From positions 1-14,755 of the forward strand of contig JBEKHI010000200.1 in NCBI GenBank assembly GCA_050012355.1: a stretch of 14,755 nt of DNA, written 5' to 3'. Shown here piece by piece: positions 1-4,667 of this stretch. The notes beneath the pieces are model-generated. The model was not told the DNA's origin. It searched no databases and saw only the letters and a program-made list of their open reading frames with translations. Position 1 is the first letter of the stretch. Every line of letters begins with the position of its first letter. The DNA comes from JBEKHI01 sp050012355. GTDB taxonomy: Bacteria; Actinomycetota; Actinomycetes; Streptosporangiales; Streptosporangiaceae. A program made the translations under genes and the position numbers.

Positions 1-388
1 CGCTATCCGGGTACAACGCGGCCTTGATGTCGTCGTAGTTCCGCGGCGGACCGGTGCTCACTCCTGGGTTGAGCCGTCCGCCGGACAAGATGTCGACGGT
101 GGCGAGATCCTCCGCCAGCCGCAGCGGGTTTTCCCAGCCGAGCGGTATCACCGCGGTGCCGAGCTCGATCCGCGACGTGCGCTGGGAGGCGGCGGCCAGC
201 ACGGCGACCGGCGAGGAGATGCCGTACTGCAGGTGCCGGTGGCGAACCCAGGCGCTATCGAAGCCGAGCCGCTCACCTAGCTCGATGACCTCAAGCGTCG
301 CCTCGTGACCGGGCCGGGGGTTGTCTCCGTCGAACAGCCCGATCGTGAGAAACCCGAGCCGTTCCAGCGCGACTCCCTGACGTGGCAT
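1..388 (-). CDS. LLM class flavin-dependent oxidoreductase, N-terminal part (runs off left edge)
   Basis: About 129 codons are visible; the C-terminal part lies beyond the left edge. The translation has the N-terminal features of the bacterial luciferase-like (TIM-barrel) monooxygenase family: an opening strand LGFLTIGLFDGDNPRPGHE, the segment ERLGFDSAWVRHRHLQYG, then ELGTAVIPLGWENPLRLAED followed by ATVDILSGGRL, where the D-x-LSGGR motif is characteristic. Such enzymes use reduced FMN or F420 to oxidise varied small substrates, so the substrate cannot be predicted. ATG at 388 is chosen because AGGA lies 8 nt upstream on the minus strand; an in-frame ATG at 397 has no spaced Shine-Dalgarno. 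It is transcribed away from the Pycsar-like cluster. The long inverted repeat at 432-479 sits 44-91 nt upstream and could belong to its control region. Confidence 0.85.
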   Translation of the reverse strand, partial: MPRQGVALERLGFLTIGLFDGDNPRPGHEATLEVIELGERLGFDSAWVRHRHLQYGISSPVAVLAAASQRTSRIELGTAVIPLGWENPLRLAEDLATVDILSGGRLNPGVSTGPPRNYDDIKAALYPDS

Positions 389-705
389 GTGATTCATCCT
401 AAGCGCACGCCGGTGCCCGCTGCTCTCTGGTGAATGTCCGTAGAATCTGCCGTTGTAGCAGCGGATTCTACGGACATTCCGGAGATAACCTGGCCCCGCG
501 ACGATCAGCGTTCTCTCGGGCGGCGTCACCGGCGCTGTTACCATCACCGTGGGCTAGCTTTCGAGCGTGTGTCATTTCGGACAGCCGTCCTGTGTCACGC
601 ACTCCAAACCGGCGCGGAAGCGTCCATTTAACTGACTGTATGTACGAAAAGCTAGCTTCCGCGCCCGGTCCAGACACCTGGCCTGGACGCGCTGGATGGA
701 ACGGT
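389..705. other. Intergenic region between divergent genes
   Basis: This is the 317-nt divergent spacer between the luciferase-like gene and the membrane-protein gene. It contains the 19-bp inverted repeat at 432-479. The 8-mer GCTAGCTT occurs at 553-560 and at 651-658, where it lies inside the palindrome AAGCTAGCTT (649-658); a third copy lies at 1214-1221, just inside the Crp gene. An open frame in phase with the membrane protein extends back to GTG 430, but its translation upstream of 706 has no domain-like character. I see no convincing -35/-10 pair. The sequence is visibly less GC-rich than the core genes to the right. Confidence 0.6.
432..479. repeat. 19-bp inverted repeat (hairpin or operator)
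   Basis: The left arm 432-450 (GAATGTCCGTAGAATCTGC) pairs with the right arm 461-479, with 18 of 19 positions complementary and the exception a G-T pair. The 10-nt centre is CGTTGTAGCA. It lies between the starts of two divergent genes, so it is not a terminator for either. Each arm includes TAGAAT, a -10-like hexamer, on opposite strands. It could be an operator for two dimers, a cruciform or RNA hairpin in a leader, or a relic of a small mobile repeat. Confidence 0.75.
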
Positions 706-1194
706 ATGCCCACCGAAGGTCAAGCGGCGACCGTTACTCAGATCACCTCGCTGCTTGGCGACACACGCTGCCTCGTCTTCGCCTCCGGAGCACTGTTGAC
801 TGCCGATATCGCCGGCGGCGCCGTCGTGATGTCAGCATTGCTCGGGCGCAAAGAGATCGCGGCCCTGAGCGCTCTCGGTCTGCTTCTGCTCGTAATGCTG
901 AGCTGGCTCAGAACATCGGCGCTCGTAATCCTCGCAGAATGGCCGGTGGCCGTCGCTTTCGGCGAACTTCGCCGAGCCACCGGCGCACCCGTAGATCCAT
1001 CCGCACCATGGCTGCCGACAGGGGCGCGGCCAATGGTTGCTTCGGACTTCGGATGGGATCAGGTGGTACCACTGATCGCGGCGGCGAACCTCCGCCATGC
1101 ACGCGCGCGCCTAGCCTTGTCGTGGGCGGTCATTACCACAATAGGACTGTGCGTGTGGATGGCGATCTCGTTCGCTATTGCCGCTCTCGCCTGA
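706..1194 (+). CDS. Small membrane protein resembling Pycsar TM effectors (DUF5706/PycTM-like)
   Basis: The protein has 162 residues from ATG 706, which has GGATGGA ending 5 nt upstream. Three hydrophobic segments are visible: about residues 23-46 (starting LVFASGALLTADIAGGAV), 51-76 (containing LGLLLLVMLSWLR) and 138-161 (containing WAVITTIGLCVWMAISFAIA). A soluble stretch of about 60 residues lies between the second and third, ending in a basic amphipathic segment LIAAANLRHARARLALSW. Two N-terminal helices, a cytosolic loop and a last helix entered through a basic segment is the architecture I recall for DUF5706 (PF18967, PycTM), the membrane effector of Pycsar, which acts on the inner membrane when cyclic nucleotide rises. 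Identity with that family is inferred from topology, size and neighbours, not from a profile hit. It has no cyclic-nucleotide-binding domain of its own. The Crp-type gene follows after 10 nt, so the two are probably one operon. An unrelated small membrane protein is the alternative. Confidence 0.6.
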   Translation: MPTEGQAATVTQITSLLGDTRCLVFASGALLTADIAGGAVVMSALLGRKEIAALSALGLLLLVMLSWLRTSALVILAEWPVAVAFGELRRATGAPVDPSAPWLPTGARPMVASDFGWDQVVPLIAAANLRHARARLALSWAVITTIGLCVWMAISFAIAALA

Positions 1195-1204
1195 TAATGG
1201 AAAC

Positions 1205-1882
1205 ATGCACGGAGCTAGCTTCTGGCGGCTGCTCGGCGACAAAGAGCGGGAAGCCATCACGGCGGCGGCCGCGTCCCGGGAATTCGGCGACGGGGTCGTC
1301 CTGTGCATGGAGGGTGAGCCGTCGACACAAGTGTTTATCTTGCTCTCAGGTTTGACCAAGATAATATCTGTCACCAGCGATGGCAAGGAGATTCTTCAGG
1401 CCTTGTTCGGTGAAGGGGATGTCGTGGGGGAGATCGCCGGACAAGTCACCGGCTACCGGACCGCGACCGTCCGAGCGGCCGGGCTGGTCCGGGCGCTGAT
1501 AATCGAGGCTGAGCGATTCGGGGAGCTTCTCGACACTTATTCAGCAGCGGGCCGCGCGTACCGGCAAGCCATGGCCGAGCAGCAGCGTGCGGCCCACGAA
1601 TTGCAGCGCGACCAGATGCTGTTCAGCGGGTCGCAGCGGCTAGCCGGTCTCCTTCTTGACCTGGCCGAACAAGGCGGCGACTCCAGCGACGACGCACTCA
1701 TGACGATCCTTCCGCTATCTCAGGAGGAACTCGCCAGCCTCATCGGTGCGTCTCGGTCGACCGTGGCACGCGCGCTCAGTAACTGGCGCTCGCGGCGCAT
1801 AGTTCGCACGCACCAGCGCAATATCACGATCATCGACCCGACCGGACTACAACGGATCGCCGGCCGCTCGCAGCGCCGCTGA
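1205..1882 (+). CDS. Crp/Fnr-family transcriptional regulator (CNB + winged HTH)
   Basis: The protein has 225 residues from ATG 1205. The N-terminal cyclic-nucleotide-binding fold (about residues 5-115) opens with SFWRLLGDKEREAI and includes GEPSTQVFILLSG and DGKEILQALFGEGDVVGEIAG. Its phosphate-binding cassette keeps Gly75-Glu76 and Arg85-Thr86, the positions that hold the cyclic phosphate and ribose in Crp, so ligand binding is plausible. A long connecting helix (about 115-155) leads to a winged HTH (about 165-215) with LSQEELASLIGASRSTVARAL. It begins 10 nt after the membrane-protein gene. An in-frame TTG at 1178 would overlap that gene but has no ribosome binding site at a good distance. 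It probably controls its own operon in response to a cyclic nucleotide. Its 3' end overlaps the convergent DUF397 gene by 53 nt. Confidence 0.9.
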   Translation: MHGASFWRLLGDKEREAITAAAASREFGDGVVLCMEGEPSTQVFILLSGLTKIISVTSDGKEILQALFGEGDVVGEIAGQVTGYRTATVRAAGLVRALIIEAERFGELLDTYSAAGRAYRQAMAEQQRAAHELQRDQMLFSGSQRLAGLLLDLAEQGGDSSDDALMTILPLSQEELASLIGASRSTVARALSNWRSRRIVRTHQRNITIIDPTGLQRIAGRSQRR

Positions 1883-2078
1883 GCCCGCTTCGCGCATAAT
1901 CCAGGAACTCACGCCACCGCTCCGCAGACACCTCAAGCATCCCGCCTTGCTCGTCACGCGAGTCCCTGACGAGTACAAACGACTCCCGAACGGCTACCTC
2001 AACGCAGCTCTGGTCAGCGCTGCTGGCGCTGCTTTTGCGCCACGCGATGTCGCCATGCAGGTCCCGTCGAGCAGCCAT
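1830..2078 (-). CDS. DUF397 domain protein
   Basis: The protein has 82 residues. It carries the DUF397 signature: WRKSSASS at residues 13-20, SCVEVA at 24-29, VRDSRD at 37-42 and a final EVSAERWREFLDYARSG. ATG 2078 is chosen because AAGGG lies about 6 nt upstream on the minus strand and the domain begins at once. DUF397 proteins are small actinobacterial proteins nearly always encoded beside an XRE/DUF5753 regulator, as here. Some pairs have been described as toxin-antitoxin-like (Scr1/Scr2 in Streptomyces) and others act in development or regulation. It lies 246 nt downstream of its XRE partner on the same strand, and its last 53 nt overlap the 3' end of the Crp-type gene tail to tail. Residues 66-82 extend past the domain and are Arg/Ser-rich. 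Confidence 0.9.
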   Translation of the reverse strand: MAARRDLHGDIAWRKSSASSADQSCVEVAVRESFVLVRDSRDEQGGMLEVSAERWREFLDYARSGLSGAASGRRSVVVRSGR

Positions 2079-2324
2079 GAAACACCCTTTCGTTCGAGGG
2101 TGCGCCCCGATTCTTCGGCAACTCGGGCGACGTCGGACCGGCAATCAGCAGGCGCGTATGCCACGTCCTTGTGGGCATCCCGTCAACAAGTGTAACCGGC
2201 TGGCCGTTGCTCGCCCACGGCGAAAACCGGCCTGAGTGTTATGGCGCTGAGTTCTTACGACTTCTGCTGCGCGAGGAGGCTTAACAGCCAGGATAGAATT
2301 CTTGTGGCGGGCGAGCTACGCTTA
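2079..2324 (-). other. Spacer between XRE regulator and DUF397 genes
   Basis: This 246-nt spacer separates two genes that are usually adjacent or nearly so. It holds the ribosome binding site of the DUF397 gene near 2083-2088. I see no convincing third gene in it; an open frame across part of it is a shadow of the XRE gene. Whether the DUF397 gene has its own promoter here is unclear. Confidence 0.45.
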
Positions 2325-3194
2325 CTAGGATATGTCCTCCGCCGCGCTTCGGATGAACTCGATCGACTGGTCAGCAGGCAGCGCGTCCTCGAGCAAAGCC
2401 TCAAATTTGTCGGCGTGCTCGACGATCTGAGGGTCATTGCCGACGACCATGGAGATCGCGTCTCTGCCCGCGTCGCGATAGAGGATATCCGGCAGATCGC
2501 CGTCGAATTCAAGCAGCGTGAATGGGCCACCCAATCCCGCGTGGGCGCCCACCGTGAACGGGATCACGCGGATCGTCACGAGTTCGTCCCGTTCGGCTCT
2601 CTCGGCGATGTGCCTGAGCTGATCAGGCATGATGGCCGGATCCTTGCGGATCCCGATACGGCGACGGATCACTGCCTCATCCAGCACGTAATACTGGCGC
2701 GGCGGCACCGATCGTCTCATCAGTTCCGATTGTCGCTGCAGCCTAAGCTTGACCACCTGTTCCGCGAGGGGCGGATCTATCGTTTTTTCGGTCAGGACCT
2801 CTGCGTACTCACGAGTCTGCAGCAAGCCTGGTACTACCCCGCCCGGAAACTGCCGGATGAAGGCCGCGCCTGCTTCGTACCCCACGTAGTTGAGGTAAGT
2901 CGCGTCGATGTCGTTGCGATAGGCTTCCCACCAGCCATGGTCTCGCGCGCCGCGATTAAGAGCCGCCAGCCGCTCACGGTGACTCTCCGAGCTAACCCCG
3001 TATACGGTGAGCAGCGCGTCAAGATCGACTTTCGTGATCGAGCTGCGACCGCCCTCCACCCTGATCAGCTTTGACGGTGACCACTCCAGGCGGCTGGCTA
3101 CCTGCTCCTGTGTCAGCCCCCGGTCTTTGCGCAAGCGCACGAGCTGGCTGCGGAGCAGAGCGCTCGACACCACCGGTCCCTGATCGGCCGCCAT
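2325..3194 (-). CDS. XRE-family regulator with DUF5753 domain (Scr1-type)
   Basis: The protein has 289 residues. An N-terminal helix-turn-helix (about 16-69) shows LRSQLVRLRKDRGLTQEQVA and SKLIRVEGGRSSI, a classic Cro/CI-type DNA-binding fold. The DUF5753 sensor-like domain fills about 88-285 and includes WWEAYRNDIDATYLNYVGYE, FPGGVVPGLLQTREYAEVL and a C-terminal part with IRVIPFTVGAHAGLGGPF. ATG 3194 is chosen because GAGGGGG lies 8 nt upstream; the frame stays open to 3272 but that extension does not look like protein. DUF5753 regulators pair with DUF397 proteins and have been annotated as antitoxin-like regulators. The pair sits between the membrane-protein/Crp operon and the CNB-cyclase gene and is divergent from the latter, so it could repress both flanks; that role is inferred. 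Confidence 0.92.
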   Translation of the reverse strand: MAADQGPVVSSALLRSQLVRLRKDRGLTQEQVASRLEWSPSKLIRVEGGRSSITKVDLDALLTVYGVSSESHRERLAALNRGARDHGWWEAYRNDIDATYLNYVGYEAGAAFIRQFPGGVVPGLLQTREYAEVLTEKTIDPPLAEQVVKLRLQRQSELMRRSVPPRQYYVLDEAVIRRRIGIRKDPAIMPDQLRHIAERAERDELVTIRVIPFTVGAHAGLGGPFTLLEFDGDLPDILYRDAGRDAISMVVGNDPQIVEHADKFEALLEDALPADQSIEFIRSAAEDIS

Positions 3195-3279
3195 CCGATG
3201 AGCCCCCTCTGTGATCGAACCGTATATTCCGGTGGCTTGCGTTTTGCTAGGTGGCAAACCGAGGCCGGTCATTTTAACT

Positions 3280-3316
3280 CATCCCAATTGGCCGGGTAGT
3301 CCGGTCTGTTGGGATG
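3280..3316. repeat. 8-bp inverted repeat with 21-nt centre (site A)
   Basis: CATCCCAA at 3280-3287 is matched by its reverse complement TTGGGATG at 3309-3316. It lies upstream of the XRE regulator gene. A second repeat of different sequence but the same geometry lies at 3362-3398. It may be an operator, but no binding protein is known. Confidence 0.5.
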
Positions 3317-3361
3317 GCCCCATCCAGGGCATGCCTGATTCTAACCATCCTCCCTTCATAC

Positions 3362-3398
3362 TGCAACCTGGCAAATTATCATGACGCAGAAGGTTGCA
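3362..3398. repeat. 8-bp inverted repeat with 21-nt centre (site B)
   Basis: TGCAACCT at 3362-3369 is matched by AGGTTGCA at 3391-3398. The right arm overlaps the proposed -35 element of the CNB-cyclase promoter, which would suit an operator. Related GGTT/GGGT motifs follow at 3412, 3432 and 3443. Confidence 0.5.
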
Positions 3399-3420
3399 TT
3401 CCAGAATAGAAGGTTACGAT
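3393..3420 (+). promoter_or_regulatory. Candidate promoter of the CNB-cyclase gene
   Basis: A -35-like GTTGCA (3393-3398) lies 16 nt before a -10-like TACGAT (3415-3420) that fits the actinobacterial TANNNT pattern. Transcription would begin near 3427 and give a leader of about 133 nt before GTG 3560. The match is moderate and untested. Confidence 0.35.
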
Positions 3421-3431
3421 AGGCTGCGTTA

Positions 3432-3545
3432 GGGTACGAATCGGGTAACGATCGGTGCGGGGGAGCACCCGGTATGCACGGGTGCAGGTGGCGGCGAGTC
3501 CGTCCCGGGTCTGTCGTACGGGTCGGCTAACTGAAGGTCCGCTCA
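3432..3545 (+). ncRNA. Structured 5' leader, possible ydaO-like (c-di-AMP) riboswitch
   Basis: Two mutually exclusive hairpins are visible. GGTGC 3454-3458 can pair with GCACC 3465-3469, or GCACCCG 3465-3471 can pair with CGGGTGC 3479-3485. Blocks resembling the ydaO consensus occur in the right order: GAATC (3438-3442), CGGGGGA (3458-3464), GGGTGCAG (3480-3487; consensus GGGUGAAU) and CGGGTCGGCTAAC (3519-3531; consensus CCCGUCAGCUAAC). Against it, the P1 stem is weak and conserved adenines in the third block and one in the fourth are changed. A degenerate or diverged ydaO element, another structured leader, or chance similarity in GC-rich DNA are all possible. A small stem (TCCG 3538-3541 with CGGA 3547-3550) abuts the ribosome binding site. 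Confidence 0.28.
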
Positions 3546-3559
3546 TCGGAGCAACAAGA

Positions 3560-4588
3560 GTGAACGAGATCCCTCCGAGATCCAGCAACGGAATCCCGCC
3601 GACGTCGCCCATGAGGTACCCCTCCTCCGTCACTTTCTGGGGAGTTCTCACCGTGCCCGAGCGACGAGCGTTCGCGGCGGTGGCGCATCAACTCTCCTTC
3701 CCCCGCGGTGCCCTGCTGATCCGGGAAGGAGACCTACCAGATCACGTCTTCGTGATTCTCGGCGGCAGGACAAAAATATGCGTGCATGAGTACGGTGCGG
3801 AACTGATCCTGGCCGAGCGCGGACCTGGCCAGTTGGTAGGAGAGCGAGCCGCACTAGAGCTTGGCGTACGCTCCGCTACCGTCGTCGCGCTGGAACCCGT
3901 CGAAGCCTTGGTCGTGCCGACTGAGGACTTCCGGGCCTTCCTCCGGACTCATCCAGCCGTTTACAGCATCGTCGACGGTCAGAACTATGGCCGGCTAGCC
4001 GACGGGCAGCGGCCCGGCCGATCCGTGCTGAACGGTCAGAACTGCACGATCGTCAACACCGATGTGGTTGGCTTTAGCCAGCCGATCCGGAATGACGACC
4101 ATCGCAGGCTCGTCAGGCAGGCCAATCTGAGCATGACAATGACGGCCATAGACAGCATCTTCGGTTCCTGCTCTATCGAAGACTGCGGTGACGGCCTCCT
4201 GATGGTCATCCGGCCGGATATTCCGACCCAGCGGGTCGTTGAGTGCCTGGTCAACGCCCTGCCTCCAGCATTGCGAAGGCACAACGACACGTATGCCCAG
4301 GCCGTGCGGATTCAGTTGCGTATCGCAATCGACGTCGGGCCCGTGGTCAGCGACTCCGTTGGAGTGTCCGGGCAGGCGATCATCCGGACAGCCCGGCTGC
4401 TAGACGCCAGCGACCTCAAGGCGGCTATGGCAGAGACCGGTGCGAACCTCGGCATCATCGTTTCGGAATTCGTCTACGACACCGCGATCAGGCAGGCCGA
4501 CGGCCCGGTCGACCCGGCGCGCTACATTCCGGTGCAGGCTAACGTCAAAGAGTCCAGTATCCCCGCGTGGATGCAGCTCATCGGCTAG
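3560..4588 (+). CDS. CNB domain fused to divergent class III nucleotide-cyclase domain
   Basis: The protein has 342 residues from GTG 3560, which has GGAG 8 nt upstream. Residues about 25-135 form a cyclic-nucleotide-binding domain (VTFWGVLTVPERRAF, LLIREGDLPDHVFVILGG) whose phosphate-binding cassette keeps Gly94-Glu95 and Arg104-Ser105. No HTH follows. Residues about 160-342 resemble a class III adenylate/guanylate cyclase fold: NTDVVGFS with candidate metal ligand Asp168, IEDCGDGLL with Asp211, then LRIAIDVGPV and GQAIIRTARLL with Arg279. By my hand alignment the base-selecting Lys is Glu207, as in guanylate cyclases, and the transition-state Asn is Ile275, so activity may be altered or lost. 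Similar domains (NTDVVGF... EDRGDG) occur in many actinobacterial signalling proteins. Here sensor and cyclase share one chain, which suggests product feedback. It could be the PycC-like partner of the membrane protein at 706-1194, or a nucleotide-binding regulator. Confidence 0.8.
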   Translation: MNEIPPRSSNGIPPTSPMRYPSSVTFWGVLTVPERRAFAAVAHQLSFPRGALLIREGDLPDHVFVILGGRTKICVHEYGAELILAERGPGQLVGERAALELGVRSATVVALEPVEALVVPTEDFRAFLRTHPAVYSIVDGQNYGRLADGQRPGRSVLNGQNCTIVNTDVVGFSQPIRNDDHRRLVRQANLSMTMTAIDSIFGSCSIEDCGDGLLMVIRPDIPTQRVVECLVNALPPALRRHNDTYAQAVRIQLRIAIDVGPVVSDSVGVSGQAIIRTARLLDASDLKAAMAETGANLGIIVSEFVYDTAIRQADGPVDPARYIPVQANVKESSIPAWMQLIG

Positions 4589-4631
4589 CCGCTACTCGGG
4601 GAGCCTGCACCGCGACCTCGTCAGAAAGCCA

Positions 4632-4663
4632 TTGACCGCTCGTGAATTACCTGACTAAAGTCA
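4632..4663 (+). promoter_or_regulatory. Leaderless promoter with MarR-type operator
   Basis: TTGACC (4632-4637) lies 18 nt before TAAAGT (4656-4661), placing the transcription start at or very near the ATG at 4668. TGACT-AA-AGTCA (4652-4663) is a perfect inverted repeat that covers the -10 element. There is no Shine-Dalgarno sequence, which supports leaderless initiation. The repeat is well placed for autorepression by the MarR domain encoded directly downstream. Confidence 0.55.
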
Positions 4664-4667
4664 AAGA

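Larger units (their letters stand above)
3195..3559. other. Divergent control region between XRE regulator and CNB-cyclase
   Basis: This 365-nt stretch has no gene I can support. It is AT-richer on its left side (about 3195-3430) than the surrounding genes and carries two 8-bp inverted repeats with 21-nt centres (3280-3316 and 3362-3398), a promoter candidate (3393-3420) and a structured leader (3432-3545). An open frame in phase with the cyclase gene begins at GTG 3455 but has no ribosome binding site and does not read like protein. A 24-codon minus-strand frame starting at 3348 has GGGAGG directly against its ATG, too close for normal initiation. Confidence 0.6.

Noticed and set aside
430..705. 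N-terminal extension of the membrane protein back to GTG 430
   Set aside because: It would run through the 19-bp inverted repeat, has no domain-like sequence and gives a protein much longer than DUF5706-type effectors; ATG 706 has a usable ribosome binding site.
696..1355. 219-codon plus-strand frame overlapping the membrane-protein and Crp genes
   Set aside because: Arg-rich shadow in another frame of two recognisable genes.
2241..3074. 277-codon plus-strand frame opposite the XRE/DUF5753 gene
   Set aside because: Antisense shadow; the minus-strand frame has a clear HTH and DUF5753 domain with a ribosome binding site.
3274..3348. 24-codon minus-strand leader peptide upstream of the XRE gene
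   Set aside because: GGGAGG abuts the ATG with no spacing, and there is no sign of conservation or an attenuator.
3455..3559. GTG 3455 as the start of the CNB-cyclase gene
   Set aside because: No ribosome binding site and no protein-like sequence; GTG 3560 has GGAG at ideal spacing, and the upstream part is better explained as a structured leader.
389..4588. Genomic island with attachment sites
   Set aside because: The region looks acquired by gene content and lower GC, but no integrase, tRNA or matching direct repeats at its ends are visible.
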